Assembly (NCBI RefSeq): GCF_009796285.1
Contig: NZ_CP047020.1
Span: forward strand, 1,860,001-1,924,000
Length of the DNA: 64,000 bases
Direction of reading: 5' to 3'
Source of the DNA: Streptomyces broussonetiae
Lineage (GTDB): Bacteria > Actinomycetota > Actinomycetes > Streptomycetales > Streptomycetaceae
Shown here: piece after piece, positions 50,823 to 64,000 of the stretch
How the letters are laid out: each line of letters opens with the position of its first letter
How positions within the stretch are numbered: position 1 is the stretch's first letter
Notes under the pieces: model-generated
The model's database searches: none
Told to the model about the DNA's origin: nothing
The model's input: only the letters and a program-made list of their open reading frames with translations
Made by a program: the position numbers and the translations under genes

Positions 50823-53800
50823 TCACGCCGAGCCGAGTTCGTTGTCGATGAAGGCGAAGACGTCGTCGGCCGAGGCGTCCTCCAGCCGTCCGGCGACGGC
50901 GTCGGCGTCCTGGCCGAGGGTCTTGTTCAGGTCGCCCAGCAGGGCCTGCAGACGGGTGGTGATCCGGCTCTGCTCGATGTCCTCGGCGGTGAGGCCGCCG
51001 AGCCGGGCCGCGACCCGGTCGAATTCGGCCACGACCGAGTCCACGGAGGCGTCGGCGCCCGCGAGTTCGGTGCCCAGGTGCTTGGCGAGGGCGGCGGGGG
51101 TGGCGTAGTCGAAGATGAGCGTGGCCGGCAGCGGCACCCCGGCGGCGCTGCTGATCCGGTTGCGCAGGTCGACGGAGGTGAGCGAGTCGAAGCCGAGGTC
51201 GCGGAAGGCGGTGGTTGCCTCGACGGCGTCGGCGCTGCGGTAGCCGAGGACCGCGGCGGCCTGTCCGCACACCAACTCCTGGAGTGCACGGTCGCGTTCG
51301 CCGCCGGTGAGTCCGGCGAGCTTCTCGGCGAAGCCGTCGCCCGCGCCCGCCTCGGCGCCGCCGCCCGCGCCACGCCGCGCCTCGGGCAGCGCGGACAGCA
51401 GGGCGCTGGGCCGGCTGGAGGTGAACGCGGGCGCGAACACGGACCAGTCGACGTCGGCGACGGTCACGGTGGTGTCACCGCCGTCCAGGGCCCGGCCGAG
51501 GGCGGTGAGGGCGCGCTCGGGGGCGAGGAGGGACATGCCCATCGCGCGGGCGGCCGAGCGGACGGTGCCGTGCGCGGCCATGCCGTCACCGCCCCATGGT
51601 CCCCAGGCCACCGAGGTGCCGGGCAGCCCGGACGCGCGCCGGTGCTCGGCGAGGGCGTCGAGGTAGGCGTTGGCGGCGGCGTAGTTGGCCTGTCCGGCCC
51701 CACCGACGGTGGCGGTCAGGGAGGAGAAGAGGACGAACGCCGACAGCTCGCGGTCCGTGGTGAGTTCGTGCAGGTGGCGGGCGGAGTCGGCCTTGGCGGC
51801 GAGGACGCCGGCGAACCGCTCGGGGGTGAGCGCGTCCAGGACGCCGTCGTCGAGGACGCCGGCCAGGTGCACGACCGCGGTGAGCGGGTGTGCCTCGGGT
51901 ACGGAGTCCAGGAGCGCGGCCAGTGCCTCGCGGTCGGCCACGTCGCATGCGGCGAGGGTCACCTCGGCACCGGTGCCGCCGAGTTCGGCGACGAGGTCGG
52001 CGGCACCGGGTGCGTCCGTCCCGCGGCGGGAGGTCAGCAGCAGGTGGTCGGCACCCTCGGCGGCGAGCCACCGGGCGACGGCCGCGCCGACCGCGCCGGT
52101 GGCACCGGTGACCAGCACCGTTCCGGACGGCTTCCAGGGGGCGCCGGGGCGGGCCGGGGCATGCTCCAGCCGCCGGCCGTAGGCGCCGGACTCGCGGATG
52201 ACGACCTGGTCCTCGCCGCCGGCGTCGCCGAGGAGCGCGGCCAGCCGGGCCACGGTCTGCGGACCGATCTCGGCGGGCAGGTCGACCAGTCCGCCCCAGC
52301 GGTCGGGGTGTTCGAGGGCGGCGACCCGGCCGAGGCCCCACTCCTGGGCCTGCGCGAAGCCGGTGACCTCGGCGGCCGGGCCGTGGGCGACGGCATCCCG
52401 GGTGACGCACCACAGCGGGGCACCGATCCCGGCGTCCCCGAGTGCCTGTACGAGGGCGGCGGTCGTGGCCAGTTCGGTGACCGGCGCCAGCAGGGACAGG
52501 ACACCGTCCACGCCTCCCCGGCCGTCGAGCAGCCCGGCCAGCTCCGCGCGGTCGGCCACGTCCGGCACCCTGAGGGTGTCGACGGTGAGGCCCCGGTCGG
52601 CCAGCCCGGTCAGCACCGCGGTCGTCCAGGGATCGTCGACGGCGGGGACGACGGCCAGCCAGTGGCCGCCGAGCGCCGGGGTGGCGGCGGGGGCCAGCGG
52701 CTCCCAGGCGACGCGGTAGCGCCAGCCGTCGGCCGCGGCGTTGGCCTGCCGCTGCTCGTGCCAGGCGGCCAGCGCCGGTACGACGGCGGCGACGGACGTC
52801 TCGTCGGCGACGCCCAGGGTGGCGGCGACGGCGGTCACGTCCTGGTCCCGGACCAGCTCCCAGAACGGGTCGCCCGCGTCACCGCCCGCGCGGGCCGTCG
52901 CGGAGCGCTCGGCCTGCAGGATGGGCGCGTCCTCCCAGTGCCGGTCGCGGCGGAACGGGTAGGTGGGCAGGTCGACCTTGCGGCCGCCGGCGAACACGAC
53001 CGACCAGTCGGGGCCGGTGCCGGTCAGCTGCAGCCGGCTGACGGCGGCGACGAGGGCGGCGTCCTCGTCCCGGTCGCGACGCTGGGCGCCGATGACGTCG
53101 GGCACCACGTCCTGCGCCATGTTGGTGAGGACCGAGTCGGGGCCGACCTCCAGGAAGCGGGTGGCGCCCTCGGCGGCGAGGGTGGTGACTGCGTCGTGGA
53201 AGCGTACGGCCTCGCGGACGTGCCGCACCCAGTACTCGGGCGAGGTGAGTTCGTCGGCCATGCGCCCGGTGACGTTGGAGACGACCGGCCGGGCGGGCTC
53301 GTGGAAGGTGAGGCCCGCCAGCACCTCCCGGAACGCGTCCAGCATGGGGTCCATGCGGTGGGAGTGGAAGGCGTGGGACACCTTCAGCCGGGTGGTCTTC
53401 TCCACTTGCGCGGCGACGGAGAGCACGGCGTCCTCGTCGCCCGAGATCACCACCGCGCGGGGGCCGTTGACGGCCGCGACGTCGACGCCGTCGGTGAGCA
53501 GCGGGGTGACCTCGGCCTCGGAGGCCAGCAGTGACACCATCGCGCCGCCCGTCGGCAGCTCCTGCATCAGCCGGCCGCGGGCGGCGACCAGGGCGACCGC
53601 GTCCGTCAGGTCCAGGACACCGGCGACGTGCGCGGCGACGACCTCGCCGATGGAGTGTCCGGCGAGCAGGTCGGGACTGATGCCCCAGTGCTCCAGCAGC
53701 CGGTACAGGGCGGTCTCGAAGGCGAACAGGGCCGCCTGCGTGTAGGCGGTCTGGTTCAGCGGGGACGCGGCGGGGTCGGCGGCCTCCTCGAACATCACCT

Positions 53801-55576
53801 CGCGCAGCGGGCGCTCCAGGTGGGCGTCGAAGGCGGCGCAGATCTCGTCGAAGGCGGCGGCGAACGCCGGGAACGCCGCGTGCAGGGTGCGGCCCATGCC
53901 GGGGCGCTGGGAGCCCTGGCCGGAGAACAGGAAGCCGAGGCGGCCGGGTTCGGGGGTCACCACGGCCGCCTGGCTGCCGTCGGCGACGGCGCGCAGGGAG
54001 GCCAGCAACTCGTCCCGGTCGCGGCCGGTCACGGCGGCCCGGTGGGTGAACCGGGTGCGGGTGGTGGCCAGCGAGAAGCCGACGTCGTACGGGTCGAGGT
54101 CACCGGCGACCGCGAGCAGCCGTTCCGCCTGCCGCTGGACTGCGTCGGAGCCCTTGCCGGACAGCACCCACGGGACGACGGGCAGCGCGGCGCGCTCCGG
54201 GGCGGGCTGCCCGGCCGCGACGACCGGTGCCTCCTCCAGGATGGTGTGCGCGTTGGTACCGGAGATGCCGAAGGAGGACACACCGGCACGCCGGGGGCGG
54301 CCGTCGGGGGTGTCCCACGGCTGAGGCTCGGTGAGCAGCTGGATGTCGCCCGCGCTCCAGTCGACGGCGGTGCTGGGCCGCTCGACGTGCAGGGTGCGCG
54401 GCAGGGTGCCGTGCCGCATCGCCATCACCATCTTGATGACGGCGCCGACACCGGCCGCGGCCTGCGGGTGGCCCATGTTGGACTTGATCGAGCCGAGCCG
54501 GATCGGCCGGCCCTCCGGGCGGTCCTGTCCGTAGGCGGCGATGACGGCCTGGGCCTCGATGGGGTCGCCGAGGGTGGTGCCGGTGCCGTGCGCCTCGACG
54601 GCGTCGATGTGGTGCGGGGCGAGCTGGGCGTCGGCGAGGGCCTGCTGGATGACGCGGATCTGCGCCGGGCCGCTGGGCGCGGTCAGGCCGTTGGAGGCGC
54701 CGTCCTGGTTGACGGCGCTGCCGCGGACGACGGCGAGCACTTCGTGGCCGTTGCGCAGGGCGTCGGACAGGCGCTCCACGAGCAGCATGCCGGCGCCCTC
54801 GGCCCAGGCGGCGCCCGCGGCGTCGTCGGAGAAGGAGTGGCAGCGGCCGTCGGGGGACAGCGCGCGGCGCTCGCTGAACTCGATGAACATCTCGGGGCTT
54901 GCCATGACGGCGGCGCCGCCCGCGAGGGCGAGGGAGCACTCCCCCTTGCGCAGCGACTGGATCGCCGAGTGCAGCGCCACCAGGGAGGAGGAGCACGCGG
55001 TGTCCATGGTGACCGCGGGGCCCTCCAGGCCCAGGGTGTAGGCGATACGGCCGGAGACGATGCTGCCGGAGATGGTGCCGCCGATGTAGTCGTGGTGCAT
55101 CAGGCCGACGAAGACGCCGGTCGAGGAGCCCTTGACCGCGGTGGGGTCGATGCCGGCGCGCTCGAAGGCCTCCCAGGTGACCTCGAGCAGCAGCCGTTGC
55201 TGCGGGTCGGTGCCGGGCGCGTCCTTGGGGCTGATGCCGAAGAACGCGGGATCGCACTCGGCGGCGTCGTGGAGGAAGCCGCCGTGGCGGACGTAGGACT
55301 TGCCGGGGGCGCCGGGCTCGGGGTCGTAGATCGCCTCGACATCCCAGCCGCGGTCGGTGGGGAACTCGGTGACGACGTCGATGCCCTCGTCGACGATGCG
55401 CCACAGGTCCTCCGGGGTGCGCACGCCGCCGGGGTAGCGGCAGCCCATGCCGATGATGGCGACGGGCTCGCGGTCCTGCTCCTCCAGCTCCCGTACGCGG
55501 CGGCGGCTGCGCTCCAGCTCGGTCGTGGCCCGCTTGAGGTAGTCGCGGAGCTTGCCGGCCGTGGCCGAGTCTTCCA

Positions 55577-55577
<1 letters not shown>
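50823..55577 (-). CDS. Type I PKS single module KS-AT-KR-ACP
   Basis: 1584 aa. ATG 55577 overlaps the stop of the upstream PKS (TGATG). N-terminal docking helix (about 1-32), KS (DTACSSS near 195), AT (GHSIGE near 641, HAFH near 736: malonyl), then about 400 residues without DH motifs, KR from about 1154 ([22 protein letters not shown]-type; NYAAAN), ACP near 1463, and a C-terminal docking tail ending [12 protein letters not shown]. With no DH this module should leave a hydroxyl, the only one set by the visible PKS. That hydroxyl interrupts the polyene and could be a substrate for the SDR. Confidence 0.96.
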
Positions 55578-60991
<5,414 letters not shown>

Positions 60992-61082
60992 CAGCGCGCC
61001 ATCCGATCGAGATCGAAGTGAGGGCCTCGGCCGTGCGGATAGCCTCCGGACGGATTCCGGTCCGCTTCCCCCTCCGCGTCGG

Positions 61083-61127
61083 AGGCTAGGCAGCGGGCAC
61101 CGGCGCAAGACACCCCTACGGCCCCCA
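61083..61127 (-). promoter_or_regulatory. Leftward promoter with double G4 box (right PKS operon)
   Basis: Read leftward: TGGGG (61127-61123), 4 bases, TAGGGG (61118-61113), 24 bases, then -10-like TAGCCT (61088-61083). The 24-base spacing and the GCTGCC just before the -10 are the same as in the P450 promoter at 19563-19610, and TGGGG-N4-TAGGGGTGTC is the same as at 25443-25457. Predicted leader about 85 nt. Confidence 0.62.
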
Positions 61128-61389
61128 GGGGCCCCTGTAGGGGGTAAGGGGGCCAGGCGACGCACCTCACCGATCACACCACTGACCTGCACCGACCTGG
61201 GCACTCCCGGTGGGAGCCGCACACGGCCCGACGGCCCGGCCACCACTCGACGGCGAGGCCCCGTGGCACCGCGTCGCACGGGAGGGACCGCCTGCCGGTG
61301 GACCGCCGTCGGCGGGTCCTTGTCCTGACGGCAGCCGTGTGCGTGCGAGGCGGGCGGCCGGCGTGCCGTCACAGGCCCGGCGGACGCAT

Positions 61390-61830
61390 CCGTCCGACGC
61401 GGTACGGCCCTCACCCGGTGTGCGGTACCCGGGCGAAGGCCCGCCGGGCCGCCGTGCGCCGGTGTCACCGCGCCCGGTGCGGCGATCGGCACCCCGGCCG
61501 GCACCAGCAGCACCGGCCGCGCGTCGAGGTGGCCGACGGCGGCCACGTCCGCCGTGTGCGGCGGATCGCGCCGCAGCATCTGTGGCGCGCGCCACAACCG
61601 TGGTGCGAGGCGCCTCTCCCCGCACCTGGGTGCCGCGCCAGGTGATCACCGCGTTGCCCCATCGCCCTCGACGGTGTCGCTGCAGGAGACCGTGGTGGCC
61701 GCCCGGCCGGTGGCGAAGGTCGCCGTGGCCGCCGCGAGCAGGACCGAGGCGCCGGTGAGCAGTGCCGGCCCCGTCCGGGCGAAGGATGCCCGACAGCGGA
61801 TCGCCTGCCGGAGTCAGGCGTGTCCGTGAG
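61390..61830 (-). pseudogene. Possible frameshifted relic of a secreted protein
   Basis: On the minus strand a signal-peptide-like stretch (ALLTGASVLLAAATATFATG, then CSDTVEGD) stops near 61660. High-GC3, protein-like sequence continues in the other two frames: [15 protein letters not shown], then [19 protein letters not shown]. No start codon with a ribosome site is found before the signal peptide. Two small frame changes would join the pieces. Family not recognised. Chance reading in GC-rich DNA cannot be excluded. Confidence 0.3.
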
Positions 61831-61975
61831 GCCCCCGTTCGGCTGACGGTCGGTCCCGTCGGGCCCCGTCTCACATCCGTGTCACGGACAGCCGCCCCGC
61901 ACGCCCACGGGATGGATCGCCGACCTGTGGATTCCTACATCCCCTGGACGGGACGGACCCTGTATGGACGGACGG

Positions 61976-61981
61976 TAAACT
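61976..61981 (+). promoter_or_regulatory. -10 hexamer of purB, implying a leaderless transcript
   Basis: TAAACT lies 8 bases before the GTG start codon at 61990, so transcription would begin at or next to the start codon. No convincing Shine-Dalgarno sequence precedes the start (only GGA four bases upstream). A -35 element is not clear. Confidence 0.45.
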
Positions 61982-61989
61982 CTGGACAC

Positions 61990-63435
61990 GTGACTTCTGC
62001 TGCGCCCGTCAAGCCCCGCATCCCGAACGTCCTCGCCGGACGCTACGCCTCCGCCGAGCTGGCCACGCTCTGGTCTCCCGAGCAGAAGGTGAAGCTCGAG
62101 CGGCAGCTCTGGCTCGCCGTGCTGCGGGCCCAGAAGGACCTCGGCATCGAGGTGCCGGACGAGGCGATCGCCGACTACGAGCGTGTCCTCGACACCGTCG
62201 ACCTGGCCTCGATCGCCGAGCGCGAGAAGGTCACCCGGCACGACGTGAAGGCGCGGATCGAGGAGTTCAACGACCTCGCCGGGCACGAGCACGTGCACAA
62301 GGGCATGACCTCCCGGGATCTCACCGAGAACGTGGAGCAGCTGCAGATCCGGCTCTCGCTGGAGCTGATGCGCGACCGTACGGTGGCCGTCCTCGCGCGG
62401 CTCGGCAAGCTGGCCGGCGAGTACGCCGAGCTGGTCATGGCCGGCCGCTCGCACAACGTGGCCGCACAGGCCACCACCCTCGGCAAGCGCTTCGCCACCG
62501 CCGCCGACGAACTGCTCGTCGCCCACGGCCGCGTCGAGGAGCTGCTCGGCCGCTACCCGCTGCGCGGCATCAAGGGCCCGGTCGGCACCGCGCAGGACAT
62601 GCTGGACCTCCTCGGCGGCGACGCGGCGAAGCTCGCCGAGCTGGAGAACCGGATCGCCGGGCACCTGGGCTTCGCGCAGGCCTTCACCTCCGTCGGCCAG
62701 GTCTACCCGCGCTCGCTGGACTACGAGGTCGTCACCGCGCTGGTGCAGCTGGCGGCGGCACCGTCCTCGCTGGCCAAGACGGTCCGGCTGATGGCCGGGC
62801 ACGAGCTGGTCACCGAGGGCTTCAAGCCGGGCCAGGTCGGCTCCTCGGCGATGCCGCACAAGATGAACACCCGCTCCTGCGAGCGCGTCAACGGCCTGAT
62901 GGTCGTCCTGCGCGGCTACGCCTCGATGACCGGCGAGCTGGCGGGCGACCAGTGGAACGAGGGCGACGTGTCCTGCTCGGTGGTGCGCCGGGTCGCGCTG
63001 CCGGACGCGTTCTTCGCGCTCGACGGTCTGCTGGAGACCTTCCTGACGGTCCTCGACGAGTTCGGCGCCTTCCCTGCGGTCGTCGCCCGTGAGCTGGACC
63101 GCTATCTGCCGTTCCTCGCCACCACCAAGGTGCTCATGGGCGCCGTACGGGCCGGTGTGGGCCGTGAGGTCGCGCACGAGGCGATCAAGGAGAACGCCGT
63201 GGCCACCGCGCTCGCGATGCGCGAGCAGGGCGCCGAGCGCAACGACCTGCTGGACAAGCTCGCCGTCGACGAGCGCCTCCCGCTGGACCGCGAGCAGCTG
63301 GCGGCGCTGATGGCCGACAAGCTGTCCTTCACCGGTGCCGCCGCCGACCAGGTCGGTGTCGTCGTCGGCCGCATCGAGGAGATCGTCAAGCAGCACCCGG
63401 AAGCGGCCGGATACACCCCCGGAGCGATCCTCTGA
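61990..63435 (+). CDS. purB: Adenylosuccinate lyase
   Basis: 481 aa, usual length for the actinobacterial enzyme. Fumarase/aspartase superfamily signature SSAMPHKMNTR (about 297-307), preceded by AGRSHNVAAQATT, and TSRDLTENVEQ. It catalyses two steps of purine synthesis: fumarate release from SAICAR to give AICAR, and from adenylosuccinate to give AMP. GTG start at 61990 matches the family N-terminus (IPNVLAGRYAS). Housekeeping gene outside the polyketide cluster, useful as the cluster boundary. It overlaps the next gene by 4 bp. Confidence 0.96.
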   Translation: MTSAAPVKPRIPNVLAGRYASAELATLWSPEQKVKLERQLWLAVLRAQKDLGIEVPDEAIADYERVLDTVDLASIAEREKVTRHDVKARIEEFNDLAGHEHVHKGMTSRDLTENVEQLQIRLSLELMRDRTVAVLARLGKLAGEYAELVMAGRSHNVAAQATTLGKRFATAADELLVAHGRVEELLGRYPLRGIKGPVGTAQDMLDLLGGDAAKLAELENRIAGHLGFAQAFTSVGQVYPRSLDYEVVTALVQLAAAPSSLAKTVRLMAGHELVTEGFKPGQVGSSAMPHKMNTRSCERVNGLMVVLRGYASMTGELAGDQWNEGDVSCSVVRRVALPDAFFALDGLLETFLTVLDEFGAFPAVVARELDRYLPFLATTKVLMGAVRAGVGREVAHEAIKENAVATALAMREQGAERNDLLDKLAVDERLPLDREQLAALMADKLSFTGAAADQVGVVVGRIEEIVKQHPEAAGYTPGAIL

Positions 63436-63977
63436 CCCGCCCGGCCAAGGCCGACCTGGAGGCCGCCCGCGACCGTCTCGTACCGGACGTCGCCGCGGAC
63501 GGCCTGCGGGTGTTGTTCTGCGGTATCAACCCGGGGCTGATGACGGCGGCCACCGGTCACCACTTCGCCCGCCCCGGGAACCGCTTCTGGCCGGTGCTGC
63601 ACCTGTCCGGCTTCACGCCGAGGCTGCTGAAGCCGGCCGAGCAGCGGGAACTGCTGTCCTACGGACTGGGCATCACGAATGTCGTGGCGCGGGCTACCGC
63701 GCGGGCCGACGAGCTGACCGCCGAGGAGTACGTCGAGGGCGGGCGGCTGCTCACCGAGAAGGTGGCGCGGCTCGGGCCGAGGTGGCTGGCCGTGGTCGGG
63801 GTGACCGCGTACCGGGCTGCCTTCGGCGAGCGCGCGGCTCAGGTGGGGCCGCAGGAGCGGACGTTCGGGAACACCCGGGTGTGGGTGCTGCCCAATCCCA
63901 GCGGGCTGAACGCGCACTGGACGGCGCAGACGATGGCGCAGGAGTTCGCCCGGCTGCGGGGCGCCGCACAGGCGTAG
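63432..63977 (+). CDS. mug: G/U mismatch-specific DNA glycosylase (Mug/TDG family), likely CTG start
   Basis: 181 aa if started at CTG 63432. Uracil-DNA glycosylase superfamily, Mug family: FCGINPGLMTAA with the catalytic Asn, GHHFARPGNRFWPVL, GITNVV, and C-terminal NPSGLNAHW. It excises uracil or thymine mispaired with guanine. The family-like N-terminus (ADLEAARDRLVPDVAADGLRV) reads upstream of the first ordinary start, GTG 63510, which would cut into the core fold. No ATG, GTG or TTG occurs in frame there. CTG 63432, overlapping the purB stop as CTGA and 7 nt after GGAG, is the likely start. Confidence 0.88.
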   Translation: MTRPAKADLEAARDRLVPDVAADGLRVLFCGINPGLMTAATGHHFARPGNRFWPVLHLSGFTPRLLKPAEQRELLSYGLGITNVVARATARADELTAEEYVEGGRLLTEKVARLGPRWLAVVGVTAYRAAFGERAAQVGPQERTFGNTRVWVLPNPSGLNAHWTAQTMAQEFARLRGAAQA

Positions 63978-64000
63978 CCGGTCACGGAGGCGGTATCTCC

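Larger units (their letters stand above)
60992..61989. other. 1-kb intergenic region between PKS operon and purB
   Basis: Holds the leftward PKS promoter (61083-61127), an adjacent CCCCTGTAGGGG palindrome (61132-61143), a possible frameshifted gene relic on the minus strand (61390-61830), and the purB -10 hexamer (61976-61981). It marks the right boundary of the biosynthetic cluster. No intact gene is supported. Confidence 0.65.

Noticed and set aside
61167..61874. Minus-strand frame of about 235 codons between the PKS operon and purB as a gene
   Set aside because: Arg/Gly-rich, no ribosome site, no recognisable family; only short segments in several frames look protein-like, so it was listed as a possible relic instead.

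Overview
The window is high-GC actinomycete DNA, most likely Streptomyces: strong G/C bias at third codon positions, rare TTA codons, and many genes coupled by GTGA or TGATG overlaps. It covers most of a modular type I polyketide cluster for a polyene macrolactam. The right edge carries chromosomal genes (purB and a mug-type DNA glycosylase). The left edge cuts a PKS gene just before its stop, so the cluster continues to the left.

Left block (1-19063, minus strand): nine genes run from 19063 down to the left edge. They encode a complete beta-amino-acid starter pathway of the vicenistatin (Vin) type. Two B12-dependent glutamate mutase subunits make 3-methylaspartate. A VinN-like adenylation enzyme loads it on a stand-alone ACP (VinL-like), and a PLP decarboxylase (VinO-like) gives 3-aminoisobutyryl-ACP. 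A second adenylation enzyme (VinM-like) adds a protecting amino acid, a trans-acyltransferase (VinK-like) moves the dipeptidyl unit to the PKS, and a proline-iminopeptidase-type hydrolase (VinJ-like) removes the protecting residue later. The last gene is the first PKS: loading ACP plus two KS-AT-DH-KR-ACP modules.

Middle (19064-31366): a 636-bp divergent control region precedes a plus-strand operon of two paralogous P450s, a 3Fe-4S ferredoxin and a ferredoxin reductase. Facing it are an SDR and a type II thioesterase. Next comes a minus-strand operon of ABC ATPase, FtsX-type permease, sensor kinase and NarL/LuxR response regulator, probably export or self-protection. An orphan PqqD-like gene and a strong bidirectional hairpin close this part.

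Right block (31410-60991, minus strand): four PKS genes in transcription order. They encode KS-AT-DH-KR-ACP; KS-AT-KR-ACP; three KS-AT-DH-KR-ACP modules (the middle AT methylmalonyl-type); and KS-AT-ACP-TE. Eight extension modules are visible and none has an ER. Docking sequences indicate that at least one more PKS lies left of the window. The predicted product has a 3-aminoisobutyrate starter, long polyene stretches, one ketoreductase-derived hydroxyl, one methyl branch from the extender units and a 3-oxo amide. Its ring has 4+2n atoms for n modules, so at least 20. Sceliphrolactam-type compounds are a reasonable comparison, not a proven identity.

The most notable non-coding result is a shared promoter design in front of four transcription units (19063, 19700, 25354 and 60991). 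Each has two G4 boxes exactly 10 bp apart; in three of them a similar -10 hexamer follows 23-24 bp downstream, and the fourth has a poorer one. This suggests one cluster regulator.
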